Positions 44,646 to 54,161 of a stretch of DNA of 64,000 nucleotides are shown here, piece after piece. The notes beneath the pieces are model-generated. The model saw only the letters and a list, made by a program, of their open reading frames with translations. It was not told where the DNA came from and ran no database searches. The stretch lies in NCBI GenBank assembly GCA_947504605.1, contig CANNJE010000002.1, positions 1-64,000 of the forward strand, in the 5' to 3' direction. How positions within the stretch are numbered: position 1 is the stretch's first letter; each line of letters starts with the position of its first letter. The position numbers and the translations under genes are program-made. Origin of the DNA: Chitinophagaceae bacterium. Its GTDB lineage: Bacteria; Bacteroidota; Bacteroidia; Chitinophagales; Chitinophagaceae.

Positions 44646-45929
44646 TTAAACATCTAATACCATAACAGGTTCTATATCTTCTATAGGCATTTTTAATTCT
44701 ACAACTTGTTTATATCTAACCATGTCAATGGCATTTTCACTTTTTGCAATTAAAACGGTAGCAACAGCATTGCCAATAAAATTAATAACAGCTCTTCCCT
44801 CGCTCATAAATCGGTCAACCCCAATAAGCAATGCAAGCCCTTCCACCGGAATTACTTTTAAAGCCGTGAGGGTGGAAGCGAGCACAATAAATCCACTGCC
44901 GGCAACACCTGCAGCACCTTTGCTTGTAAGCAACAAAATTCCTATTATGGTTAATTGCTGACCCAATGATAGGTCTATATTAAAGACTTGTGCCAAAAAA
45001 ATAATACTCATACTTAAGTAAATGGTAGTGCCATCCAGGTTAAAACTATATCCGGTAGGTATTACCAATCCTACCACTTCTTTTTCACAACCAGCATCCG
45101 TTAATTTTTGCATTACTGATGGCAACACAGCTTCACTGCTACTGGCACCAATTACAACTAATATTTCTTCTTTAATATATCCCAGTAATTTCCATAAACT
45201 GATTTTGTAATAACGGCACAGCAGATTTAACCCTACAAATATGAAAAGAAAACCGGTAATATAGAATGTGAGCATTAGCTTACCAAGTATTGCAAGTGTG
45301 CCAAAGCCAAACTTTCCAATTGTATAAGCCATTCCTCCAAAAGCGCCTATAGGGCTAAGTTTCATAATGACTTTAAGTACATTAAAAAGCACTTTGTTTA
45401 TTTTGTCAAAACTTACCAATACCGTTTGCCCGGAAGTTCCCATCATTTTTAGTCCGATAGCAAACAACACACTAAAAAACAACACCTGAAGAATATCCCC
45501 CTTCGCAAAAGCCTCCACTACATTTGATGGAACAATATGCGAGAAAAATTCTCCCCATTTTATCTCTGACGCCTGTTTACTGAATTCTGCAACTTTTTCT
45601 GTAGAGGTATTGGAAAAATTGATACCCGCACCCGGCCTCACTAAATTTGCTGTTACCAATCCAATTATTAATGCGAGCGTTGTTACTACTTCAAAATAAA
45701 TCAAAGATTTCAATCCGACTCTCCCTACCTTTTTCATATCACCGGCACCGGCGATTCCCGAAACAATGGTAAAAAAAATAACAGGAGCTATTACCATCCT
45801 GATCATATTAATAAATGTATCGCTTATCAGTTTTGCTGCCGAAAAAAAAGTTGGAAAAAGCCATCCCACCAAAATTCCCAGCAGGATACCAATGATGACT
45901 TGTATGTAAAGAATTTTTAAATATTTCAT
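44646..45929 (-). CDS. Dicarboxylate/amino acid:cation symporter (DctA/GltP family)
   Basis: A 427-residue inner-membrane transporter of the DAACS family with about eight membrane segments plus re-entrant loops. Diagnostic parts are MIRMVIAPVIFFTIVSGIAG, a serine-rich hairpin GASSSEAVLPSVMQKL, the sodium-site region TGYSFNLDGTTIYLSM, and TSKGAAGVAGSGFIVLASTL. It takes up C4-dicarboxylates or acidic amino acids with H+ or Na+. It is the last gene of the mannan operon, 20 bp after the epimerase gene, which is an unusual companion there. Confidence 0.92.
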   Translation of the reverse strand: MKYLKILYIQVIIGILLGILVGWLFPTFFSAAKLISDTFINMIRMVIAPVIFFTIVSGIAGAGDMKKVGRVGLKSLIYFEVVTTLALIIGLVTANLVRPGAGINFSNTSTEKVAEFSKQASEIKWGEFFSHIVPSNVVEAFAKGDILQVLFFSVLFAIGLKMMGTSGQTVLVSFDKINKVLFNVLKVIMKLSPIGAFGGMAYTIGKFGFGTLAILGKLMLTFYITGFLFIFVGLNLLCRYYKISLWKLLGYIKEEILVVIGASSSEAVLPSVMQKLTDAGCEKEVVGLVIPTGYSFNLDGTTIYLSMSIIFLAQVFNIDLSLGQQLTIIGILLLTSKGAAGVAGSGFIVLASTLTALKVIPVEGLALLIGVDRFMSEGRAVINFIGNAVATVLIAKSENAIDMVRYKQVVELKMPIEDIEPVMVLDV

Positions 45930-45949
45930 TGTTCCATTTCTGATTTGAA

Positions 45950-47185
45950 TTATCCGGTTGATTGTTTCTGCATAGTTGAAATGCGTTTACTTATTTCCAT
46001 ACAAGCCCTGCTATTATGATAAGGGCATTTCCAGAACCCCGCTTTCTCTTTGTCCATTGCAGAACCATCTTCTTTTAAACCCCAATACCATTCTCCATTT
46101 ACCCTATCTAAAATATTATTTTTTATATAATCCCAACTATTTTGCGAATGTTGAAGATATATTGAATTACCCGAAACCTGGTAAGCATTAAAGAATCCCA
46201 CCATTGCTTCCGCCTGAGGCCACCAATGTTTTTCTTTATTATAATGCCGACTAACGCTGTCGTATTCATACCACATTCCACCATCTTTATCAACGCCCGA
46301 AAGGGCCGCATTGGCCATTTCGACTGCATTATTTTCAAAAAATAATTTATTAGACTTATTTCCCAGCAATTCAGATGCTTCAAATAAAAGCCAAGATGCT
46401 TCTATATCATGCCCATAAGAAATAATCTTCGAACGAACTTCCAATGTTTCTGAGAAAAATAAATGTTGATGAGACTGCGGAGAAATAATATTTTTTTGGA
46501 ACGTTTTTAATAACGAATTAATTGCATCTGCAAGAGAATCAGTTTGCCAAACTTTATAAAGATTTGTATAAGCTTCCAGAATATGCAGGTGCGTATTCAT
46601 TGTTTTTTTTTCGTTGGCATCTTTTTCACTTAAACGCAGATCTGCTATTGAATCCCAGTTACGGCTAAATGCTTCAAAATAACCCCCATGTTCAGGATCG
46701 TAACTGTACTTTTCAAGAAGCTGAAATAATTCGATAGCCAATTCTAAAGATTGCTCATCTCCTGTTGCAAGATAATATTCTGTGAAACCATAAATACAAA
46801 ACGCAATTCCATACACTTGCTTTTTATCTTGATGTATTTGTCCTTTATAATCCACTGACCAGTACATTCCGCCATAAACAGGATCAAGAAAAAAGGTTTT
46901 GATATAATTAAATGCACGGTCAGCAAATAACAGATATTCTTTATTCCCTGTATGCAAATAGGCTGCAGAAAATGTCCAGAGTATACGGCTGTTTAAAACC
47001 AGTCCCCTGGGTGCTCTTTTTTGTATGATATTCCTAGCATCAATTTCTCCATAAAAACCACCCCCTTCTTCATCAGGTAAATTTTTCATCCACCATTTAA
47101 GAATGGACTGAAGTTCCTGTTCTGCTTCGTAACGGTATAACCTCAACTTTTCTTCAGGTCCAATATGTAATGCTGAGTACTCCAC
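45950..47185 (-). CDS. Mannobiose/cellobiose 2-epimerase (AGE family)
   Basis: A 411-residue (alpha/alpha)6-barrel epimerase. Catalytic-region motifs are TMNTHLHILEAYTNLYKVW, SYGHDIEASWLLFEASE, HWWPQAEAMVGFFNAYQ and the C-terminal KCPYHNSRACMEI, all typical of cellobiose 2-epimerases. Between GH130 and a symporter gene its expected substrate is beta-1,4-mannobiose, turned into 4-O-beta-mannosyl-glucose. The predicted start is GTG at 47185, since no ATG is available near the family's N-terminus. It is cytoplasmic, with no signal peptide. Confidence 0.9.
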   Translation of the reverse strand: MEYSALHIGPEEKLRLYRYEAEQELQSILKWWMKNLPDEEGGGFYGEIDARNIIQKRAPRGLVLNSRILWTFSAAYLHTGNKEYLLFADRAFNYIKTFFLDPVYGGMYWSVDYKGQIHQDKKQVYGIAFCIYGFTEYYLATGDEQSLELAIELFQLLEKYSYDPEHGGYFEAFSRNWDSIADLRLSEKDANEKKTMNTHLHILEAYTNLYKVWQTDSLADAINSLLKTFQKNIISPQSHQHLFFSETLEVRSKIISYGHDIEASWLLFEASELLGNKSNKLFFENNAVEMANAALSGVDKDGGMWYEYDSVSRHYNKEKHWWPQAEAMVGFFNAYQVSGNSIYLQHSQNSWDYIKNNILDRVNGEWYWGLKEDGSAMDKEKAGFWKCPYHNSRACMEISKRISTMQKQSTG

Positions 47186-47220
47186 ACTATTGATTACAGG
47201 TTTATTAAATGATGTTAAGT

Positions 47221-48402
47221 TTAACCGTTTAGAGGTTGATGTTCCTTGTTCTTTTCTATTATACCAGTAATAGTTGTTACTGAAGCTGCAGAACGTAAAC
47301 CATCTTCAGGATTATTTATCAAATAGTCTACCAGCTGATCTACTGTAGTAGTTGCAACATGCATTCTTGTATCGGATGAAGCATAATAAATATGTATAGT
47401 TCCATCTTCGTTTTTTATCCAACCATTACAAAACAATACATTGGATACATCGCCCACTCTTTCTATCCCTTCAGGAGCCATAAAATAACCAGCAGGCTTA
47501 TGGGTTACTTTTGTCAAATCCTTTAAATCGGTCATAAAAAGATACAAAACATACCTGAGTCCTGCCGCTGTGTTTCGTACACCATGCGCCATATGCATCC
47601 AGCCCTGTGTTGTTTTTATTGGTGCCGGCCCAAGGCCATTTTTTAATTCATATACGGTATGATATATCTTTTTGTCAACCAATACTTCTTCCTTAATAAT
47701 TGCATTTGTAATATCGTCTGCAAGGCCAAAACCAATACCTCCGCCAGCATCAATAAAACCATCCTGCGGTCTTGTATAAAATGCATATTTCCCTTCTACG
47801 AATTCAGGATGAAGTACTACATTTCTTTGCTGCGCAGAAGGCGTTAGCAAATCATTCAAGCGTTCCCAGTTCAATAAATCTTTTGTTCTTGCAATACCAC
47901 ATTGTGCCACTGCAGAAGATTGATCCGATTCTGGCACACCCGTTTTTTTTCTTTCTGTACAAAACAATCCATAGATCCATCCATCTTCATGTTCTACAAG
48001 GCGAATATCATAAATATTGGTATCAGGAAATTCTGTTTCAGGCATTAAAATCGGGTAATCCCAAAATCTGAAATTATCTATGCCGTTAGGACTTTCTGCA
48101 ATTGCAAAAAAAGATTTTCGGTCTACCCCTTCTACTCTTGCCATCAGCAGATATTTTCCCTGCCACTTAATAGCCCCGGCATTTAATACAGCGTTTATTC
48201 CAAACCTTTGCATCAAATAGGGATTGCTATTAAAGTCAAAATCATATCTCCAGTTAAGAGGTATATGCGCTGCCGTGAGCACAGGATTTTGATAACGGGT
48301 ATACAACCCGTTGTCTTCCTGTGTATGTTCATTCATTTTTGTAAACAGTTTTTCCTGCTCCAGTTTCAGTTTTGACAACCGATCTTCAAACCCATTTTTC
48401 AT
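47221..48402 (-). CDS. GH130 4-O-beta-D-mannosyl-D-glucose phosphorylase
   Basis: A 393-residue five-bladed beta-propeller of glycoside hydrolase family 130, group 1. Marks are RYQNPVLTAAHIP, FGINAVLNAGAIKWQGKYLLM, ARVEGVDRKSFFAIAESPNG, the catalytic Asp region YDIRLVEHEDGWIYGLFC, VLHPEFVEGKYAFYTRPQDG and YYASSDTRMHVATT. The strong resemblance to the Bacteroides fragilis mannosylglucose phosphorylase is from memory. It phosphorolyses mannosyl-glucose to mannose-1-phosphate and glucose in the cytoplasm. It is located between the symporter and the epimerase, as in the known B. fragilis cluster. Confidence 0.93.
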   Translation of the reverse strand: MKNGFEDRLSKLKLEQEKLFTKMNEHTQEDNGLYTRYQNPVLTAAHIPLNWRYDFDFNSNPYLMQRFGINAVLNAGAIKWQGKYLLMARVEGVDRKSFFAIAESPNGIDNFRFWDYPILMPETEFPDTNIYDIRLVEHEDGWIYGLFCTERKKTGVPESDQSSAVAQCGIARTKDLLNWERLNDLLTPSAQQRNVVLHPEFVEGKYAFYTRPQDGFIDAGGGIGFGLADDITNAIIKEEVLVDKKIYHTVYELKNGLGPAPIKTTQGWMHMAHGVRNTAAGLRYVLYLFMTDLKDLTKVTHKPAGYFMAPEGIERVGDVSNVLFCNGWIKNEDGTIHIYYASSDTRMHVATTTVDQLVDYLINNPEDGLRSAASVTTITGIIEKNKEHQPLNG

Positions 48403-48421
48403 ACATAAATTTTTAAATCCG

Positions 48422-50251
48422 CTAATCTTCCAGTTTGTCCCACCAGGTACGCTTAAGAATAAGTATAATGATCAATAAAATGATTACAGTTATTAATAAT
48501 GGTAGTTTCATCCACAATACCACATACATTGGTAAAATAGTAAGACAACATTGGGCAATTATACCAAGCACCACATTAAACATATCCAGCTTAAAACGTT
48601 TGTTAGGTTCAAATGCCGGATCATCTTTTATCACTAATTCGTGAACTGGTTTCCAAAAACCCCAAGGTTTAACTGTTTTATAAAACGATTTTAATGTTGC
48701 TTCATCTGTAGGAGCTGCGGTAAAAGTTCCAATAATACATCCTGCAATAGAAATAAGAAATAAAACAGGCCATATATACAGGAAAAGTCCATCATAGGTT
48801 TTTAGAAATACAAGAGCTGCAATAATACCGCTGGCCATACCCCAAAAAAATCCATTGGCATTAAAACGCCACCAATACCATTTAAACAAATTAGCTGCTA
48901 TATATCCGCCGTACAATCCTCCTACAATCCATTGAAGCACGCTATTAACATCTTTTGCAAAAAAACCAAGTACAATACCAATTATAACCACCAGTATTCC
49001 TACAATATAATTGGCATGGATAATTTTTTTTGTGCTCGCATTTGGATTAATGTATTTGAGGTAAACATCGTTTACAATATATGCCTGAGCAGCATTAAGT
49101 GTACCCGAAAATGTGCCCATAAACGCTCCCAACAATCCGGTTAATACCAGTCCCAAAACCCCTACAGGAAGAAAGTGATTGATAGCCGCTGGTAATATTT
49201 TTTCAAAATCAGTACCCTCTGGTGTAGAAAGGTTTAATTGTTTGTAATATAAAATAGCTAAGACTGTTATTCCGATGATCATTGAATAGCGTATAGGCAA
49301 TAAGATAATGGATACAAAACCTGTCATCTTACTTGCATCTTTTGGAGACCTTGTAGACAATACCTTTTGCATATCGTAATTGGGAGCAGGACCAGCAAGA
49401 CTTGCAAAAATACCTTTGAACAACATCATCATAAAAAAGATACCAAACAAACTATATCCATCATCCTCTATTTTTTTATTAGCATCGGGTAAAATATTGG
49501 TCCAGTCAAGATTTAGATTCCAACCAAAAAACGGGTCATGCCAACCTTCTGGAACCAGCAATTGATTGCCATTTTGGTGCAGATTAACCATTGCAATACC
49601 TGCAATAGACATACAGGCAACTGTCATAATTATATACTTGATAACATCACCCAATACTATACTGTGTAGGCCACCCAATATGGAATAGAACATGGCAAAT
49701 AATGTAAACACAATGCCATAAAAATGTGCAGCATATTTAGGGGCTATTTCAAAAGGAACATACCCTTTTACCAGATCCCATGGTACAAATATTTCTATAA
49801 ATTTTCCAAGACCTATAAATCCATATGCCAAAAATCCAAAGCAGCCAATAAGTGCAAAAATCACTACTACATTGTGCGAGCCTTTTACCCCTTTTCCAGC
49901 ATTTCCAAAACGAGTGGCCAGCCATTCTGCGCCTGTATTTGCATTGGAGCGCCTGAGCCATTTGGATAAAAACATCATCATAAAAACCTGGTTAAAAACT
50001 GGCCATAACCAAGGTATCCACATACTTTTCATGCCGTATACAACACATAAAGCAACCATCCACATAGTGCCGCTAATATCAAACATATCACTGGCATCGC
50101 TAAGACCAAGCATATACCAAGGAAGTTTTTTACCTCCCATAAGATAACTCTCTTTGTTTTGTTTTGCCCGTTTGCGCATATAGAATCCGATGAACACCAT
50201 CGTAACCAAATAGGCAATTACAATTAATATATCTAATAATTGAAGTTTCAT
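48422..50251 (-). CDS. Sodium:solute symporter (SSS family), probable mannobiose importer
   Basis: A 609-residue inner-membrane protein with about 14 hydrophobic segments. Signature stretches are KESYLMGGKKLPWYMLGLSDASDMFDISGT, LGGLHSIVLGDVIKYIIM, FKGIFASLAGPAPNYDMQKVLSTRSPKDAS and GLLGAFMGTFSGTLNAAQAYIVNDVY, the last being the conserved sodium-site segment. Its place between the GH26 and GH130 genes points to uptake of mannobiose or related disaccharides from the periplasm. No other inner-membrane sugar transporter is in the operon. Confidence 0.9.
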   Translation of the reverse strand: MKLQLLDILIVIAYLVTMVFIGFYMRKRAKQNKESYLMGGKKLPWYMLGLSDASDMFDISGTMWMVALCVVYGMKSMWIPWLWPVFNQVFMMMFLSKWLRRSNANTGAEWLATRFGNAGKGVKGSHNVVVIFALIGCFGFLAYGFIGLGKFIEIFVPWDLVKGYVPFEIAPKYAAHFYGIVFTLFAMFYSILGGLHSIVLGDVIKYIIMTVACMSIAGIAMVNLHQNGNQLLVPEGWHDPFFGWNLNLDWTNILPDANKKIEDDGYSLFGIFFMMMLFKGIFASLAGPAPNYDMQKVLSTRSPKDASKMTGFVSIILLPIRYSMIIGITVLAILYYKQLNLSTPEGTDFEKILPAAINHFLPVGVLGLVLTGLLGAFMGTFSGTLNAAQAYIVNDVYLKYINPNASTKKIIHANYIVGILVVIIGIVLGFFAKDVNSVLQWIVGGLYGGYIAANLFKWYWWRFNANGFFWGMASGIIAALVFLKTYDGLFLYIWPVLFLISIAGCIIGTFTAAPTDEATLKSFYKTVKPWGFWKPVHELVIKDDPAFEPNKRFKLDMFNVVLGIIAQCCLTILPMYVVLWMKLPLLITVIILLIIILILKRTWWDKLED

Positions 50252-50263
50252 GTTAGCACAGGA

Positions 50264-51403
50264 TTATTGATAAATTTTTTGTTTTCCCAGCTTTTTTTCG
50301 AACATGATTGTAGGATTTCTATAAAACCCTTTAAAATCTTTCTCTGATACCTGTCCGGGATAAGGGGCATAATAATGCATTTTTTTTGTTGAAGGCATCC
50401 AGCCATGATTACGCCATACCAACACATAAGAAAGTGGAAAATCTTTTATTATCGGCCAAAGCGTTTCTGTCCACCAGGTCCTGTCGGGTATTGCTTCAAA
50501 CCCTGTTTCTGCCAATGCGGCAACCTTATTTTTTTGAGCGGCAATCTTTGTGAGAATCGTTAACTGGTTTCTCATTTTAGCCATGAATTTTTCACGCTGT
50601 TCTTTTTTTTCTCCGAATTGATACATATCAAAACTTACCAGATCCACCATATCATCTCCAGGATAACGTTCTAAGAAAGAAACCTCGTTATCAAAATCTG
50701 CAGTATTGTAAACATAAATAAGGTGGTGAATATTTTTTTCTTTTTGCAAATACTTAATGGTGAACTGCCACAATTTTTTAATGTCTTCTGGAGAACTTAC
50801 ATTCTTACACCACCAGAACCAATTACCTGTTAACTCATGAAAAGGACGAAATAAAACGGGTATCATTTCTCCATTACTTCCTTTGAGTCCATTCATAAAT
50901 ACAGCCACCTTATCAAGCCAGCCTTTATACATTTCATGTTTAATTCCTCCTGGCAAAACAGAAGCTACGGCACCGGCAGTTGTGTCCCACGCAGAGCCTC
51001 CGGATAAGGGGTTTCGAAGATGCCAACTAATGGTAATGGCTGCGCCTCTTTTGTAACCGTCCTTAATGTATTGCTGCATTTTATTAAAAGGCACCCCATC
51101 AATATTTTTTAATGAATCAAGTTCTATATGCGCAATATCCCAGCCGTATAGACCAGGGTTATCATTCACCATACTTTTAATATCGCTTTTGCCGGGCACA
51201 TATTTCCACCCTACTCCATATGCAAGTGCATCCTGATGTCCGAAAATGATTTGTTGTTTGCTAAGCGTATATAATTTTTTGTACAACGCCTTAGTTTCAG
51301 CAGTTGCATTTACATCTGAGCATACCTGTGCCTGTGTATTGTGAGACAATAGCACAAATAATAACATGTAAGTATAACGGCAAACTGCAGTAGCGTTTTT
51401 CAT
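50264..51403 (-). CDS. GH26 beta-mannanase
   Basis: A 379-residue secreted glycoside hydrolase of family 26, a TIM barrel of clan GH-A. The signal peptide is at residues 1-25 (ends TQAQ). Catalytic acid/base Glu is in PVLFRPFHELTGNWFWW and nucleophile Glu in ALAETGFEAIP. HISWH-type barrel strand AITISWHLRNP and DLVSFDMYQFG are also typical. It cuts beta-1,4-mannan, probably releasing mannobiose as its B. fragilis counterpart does (inference from operon content). It has no lipobox, so is probably periplasmic or exported. Confidence 0.93.
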   Translation of the reverse strand: MKNATAVCRYTYMLLFVLLSHNTQAQVCSDVNATAETKALYKKLYTLSKQQIIFGHQDALAYGVGWKYVPGKSDIKSMVNDNPGLYGWDIAHIELDSLKNIDGVPFNKMQQYIKDGYKRGAAITISWHLRNPLSGGSAWDTTAGAVASVLPGGIKHEMYKGWLDKVAVFMNGLKGSNGEMIPVLFRPFHELTGNWFWWCKNVSSPEDIKKLWQFTIKYLQKEKNIHHLIYVYNTADFDNEVSFLERYPGDDMVDLVSFDMYQFGEKKEQREKFMAKMRNQLTILTKIAAQKNKVAALAETGFEAIPDRTWWTETLWPIIKDFPLSYVLVWRNHGWMPSTKKMHYYAPYPGQVSEKDFKGFYRNPTIMFEKKLGKQKIYQ

Positions 51404-51446
51404 ATTTGATTTATATTCAAAAGCATTTATTTTATAACGATCATAT

Positions 51447-52484
51447 TTAAATCAAGCCCAAATCGTCAATATAAATCTCCTGTAATATTGCACTAAATTC
51501 CTGCATTGTAACCGACGAGAGTGTAACAGGGTTGCCTAAATTGGTTAGCGGAATTTGAACATCAATCCATTTGCCTACTTCTGTAATAGTATAGGTATAT
51601 CCGGATGCGCTTACACCATTAAAATAAATTTTTACCTTTTTACCTAATGATGTTGGGCTTGCATATAGAGAAAATTTAAGTGCCGTAAATCCTGCTATAC
51701 TTACAGATGGTGTAGCTTTAGAAAGTCTTAACGCTCCAAACGATGCGGTATAGTTTGTTTTTATTGACATCGCACCACGCTTTACCGGAGTTGTATTCGT
51801 TAATAGTGCTGTTGCGCTAAAAGAAGTATTGCTCCATGTCGTTGTTAGTGCATCATCATATATCAAATAACGAAAGCCAAAAGCATTGTTGGATTTTACA
51901 GTGCCGCTTGGTGTAGTAACAAAAATATACCCGTAAGTTACACCTGCAGGGACCGTTACTTTTACTTGTGTTTTAGTACTAGAGATAATAGTGGCTTCAA
52001 TCGTTTCAAATTTCACACTACTTACACCTGCAAAATAATCACCGGAGATCGTTACTGTGATTCCTTCTGCTCCAGCTCCGGGGTCAAAAGAAGTAATGAC
52101 TGGCGCAGGTTGTAAAATTCTGAAATTATAAATAGCGGTGCCGTATTTAGTAGTTACTGTAATTGGATTATTAGCAGGATCGGGAAGCGTTGCAGGTATC
52201 TTTACGGTTACAGTGCTATCGTCTGCATAAATCAATGAATCGGCAGCCAGCACTGTGTTAAAATCTACTTTAAATGTAGTAGCCAGATGCTTGCCCTTTA
52301 TGATAATCCAATCGCCATATTGTACAGCCGACAATGCAATATCCCTGTTGGTAAGATCCGTTACTGCAGATATCTCTGGTGGTAATTTATCGTCTCCGCT
52401 ACCATTTACTTTGTCTTTTTTACAAGACACTAATATAAGAAGCAAACCAGCAATGATTATAAATGGAAAGAAATTCTTTTTCAT
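51447..52484 (-). CDS. Surface glycan-binding lipoprotein with IPT/TIG domains
   Basis: A 345-residue protein with a lipoprotein signal (LLILVSC, residues 15-21). Two IPT/TIG Ig-like domains follow, at about 35-120 (YGDWIIIKGKHLATTFKVDFN) and 121-205 (ITSFDPGAGAEGITVTISGDYF). The C-terminal 140-residue beta-sandwich is rich in aromatic and Thr residues (YDDALTTTWSN, IDVQIPLTNLGNP, IYIDDLGLI) and looks like a carbohydrate-binding module. This layout is typical of the extra surface glycan-binding proteins (SGBPs) coded after susD. Expected to bind mannan on the cell surface. Confidence 0.82.
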   Translation of the reverse strand: MKKNFFPFIIIAGLLLILVSCKKDKVNGSGDDKLPPEISAVTDLTNRDIALSAVQYGDWIIIKGKHLATTFKVDFNTVLAADSLIYADDSTVTVKIPATLPDPANNPITVTTKYGTAIYNFRILQPAPVITSFDPGAGAEGITVTISGDYFAGVSSVKFETIEATIISSTKTQVKVTVPAGVTYGYIFVTTPSGTVKSNNAFGFRYLIYDDALTTTWSNTSFSATALLTNTTPVKRGAMSIKTNYTASFGALRLSKATPSVSIAGFTALKFSLYASPTSLGKKVKIYFNGVSASGYTYTITEVGKWIDVQIPLTNLGNPVTLSSVTMQEFSAILQEIYIDDLGLI

Positions 52485-52515
52485 ATAAAATATTAATATA
52501 GATGAATGTTAATTA

Positions 52516-54132
52516 TTACCAACCAGGATTATTGGCTGTAATAGCCTGGTTAGAATTTAATTCGCTTAAAGGAATTGGCAACAAAAGATTTTTAAGGCTT
52601 CTCACTTTTGAAATATTATTTTGACCGGCAGATATTTTATTCATAACCTGCAGATAAATACCCCATCTCATAAGATCAAAACGACGAATGCTTTCCAAAG
52701 AAAACTCTCTTGCTCTTTCTGCAATTACAAAACTGCGGAATTGCTCTTGGTTCATTCCAGCTGGAGCAATAGTAGCACTAGCCCTGTTTCTAACTGCATT
52801 CAAATAAGTATACGATTCTGTTGTTGGGCCATCGTTAGCTTCATTTGCCGCCTCGGCATAGGTTAGCAACACTTCCGAATATCTCATCAGTGGGAAAAAT
52901 GCATCACTATTGGCTACAGAAGGATCGGCAACATCTGCATACTTGATTACATATGCCCTGTTATCCGTTGTTCCATTGTTGGCATAAGTAATACCATTCA
53001 CAACTTTGTATAGTGCCTGCTGCCAAGAGGGGTAATAATATTTAACTCCTGTATTGGTAGAGTAATTATGAGCAACGCCATCCAACACCCTCTTATCCTG
53101 ATCTTCATAATCCATATAGTGATTATTGGTAGCCCAAACAGCTCCTCTGCCAAAAGTAGAATATGCAGAAAAATAAATACTAAGATTGTTTACAAAGGCG
53201 GAACCTGCAAGAGATTGTAATTCCCACATATGCTCCTGCTTGTTTCTTCCAGCCTTACTCCATAAATCTTTCCAGCTTGTAAACAAAGAATAATCACCGC
53301 TCGTAATTACTTCCAGCGCTTTATCTCTTGCTAGTCCAAAATAAGTTTTACTGTTTAAACCTTCCAATCCTGCTACAACAGTTTTTGGATAAATATAATA
53401 ACCATTATCCAGACCGCCACGAACAGATACATTACCAGATGTTGCTCCGGAAGCCATTGTTAAATATGTTTTTGCTAATAATCCTTTTGCCAATCCTCTT
53501 GTGGCATGACCTGGGTCTCCAGCTTTTACATGATTGACAGGAAGCAGCATCGTTTCTGCTTTTTTCAGATCATCAATTATCACACCGTACACATCTTTTA
53601 CAGAACCTCTTGGAATATTTGCATTCGGATTTATAGATAGTGATTGTAATCGAATAGGTACTCCTCCATATAATTGTACCAACTGAAGATAAGACCAAGC
53701 TCTCAAGTAATAAGCTTCCCCCAAAATTCTTGTTTTGATGGTAGTGTCAATATTTTCATTGATTTTTTCTACATTTTCCAATACGGTATTTGCCCTTGCT
53801 ATAATTGCATAACAACCTACCCAGGGACCATTAACTCCCCAATAACCCTGAGGGTTACCTGCTCCTGATGTTCCCAAAAACCAGTCTACGCCAGATACTT
53901 GATCATCATCCAACACCGTCAAATTCCACATCGGTTGTAAATAAAGATCGTACGTGTACAATGCATTATAAACACCATTGATGGCAGCTTTTGCATCGCT
54001 TTCATTTTTATAAAAATTGTCTGGTGAAAGAAATGAATACGGATGTTCTTCCAGTTGTTTTTTGCAGGACAAGGTGAGCAGTACCACAAGTGGCAGTGCC
54101 AGTATCCATATTGTTTTATTAATAGATCGCAT
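52516..54132 (-). CDS. SusD/RagB-family outer-membrane glycan-binding lipoprotein
   Basis: A 538-residue lipoprotein (signal LLTLSC, residues 17-22). SusD family marks are SPDNFYKNESDAKAAINGVYNAL, ILGEAYYLRAWSYLQLVQLYGGVPI (TPR helices), ATRGLAKGLLAKTYLTMA, PLMRYSEVLLTYAEAANE and the C-terminal FSLESIRRFDLMRWG, then LLPIPLSELNSN. It forms the lid of the SusC channel and binds oligosaccharides on the outer surface. It is preceded by susC (29 bp). Confidence 0.95.
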   Translation of the reverse strand: MRSINKTIWILALPLVVLLTLSCKKQLEEHPYSFLSPDNFYKNESDAKAAINGVYNALYTYDLYLQPMWNLTVLDDDQVSGVDWFLGTSGAGNPQGYWGVNGPWVGCYAIIARANTVLENVEKINENIDTTIKTRILGEAYYLRAWSYLQLVQLYGGVPIRLQSLSINPNANIPRGSVKDVYGVIIDDLKKAETMLLPVNHVKAGDPGHATRGLAKGLLAKTYLTMASGATSGNVSVRGGLDNGYYIYPKTVVAGLEGLNSKTYFGLARDKALEVITSGDYSLFTSWKDLWSKAGRNKQEHMWELQSLAGSAFVNNLSIYFSAYSTFGRGAVWATNNHYMDYEDQDKRVLDGVAHNYSTNTGVKYYYPSWQQALYKVVNGITYANNGTTDNRAYVIKYADVADPSVANSDAFFPLMRYSEVLLTYAEAANEANDGPTTESYTYLNAVRNRASATIAPAGMNQEQFRSFVIAERAREFSLESIRRFDLMRWGIYLQVMNKISAGQNNISKVRSLKNLLLPIPLSELNSNQAITANNPGW

Positions 54133-54161
54133 AATTGAATTATTTTATTTTTAAACTTTAT

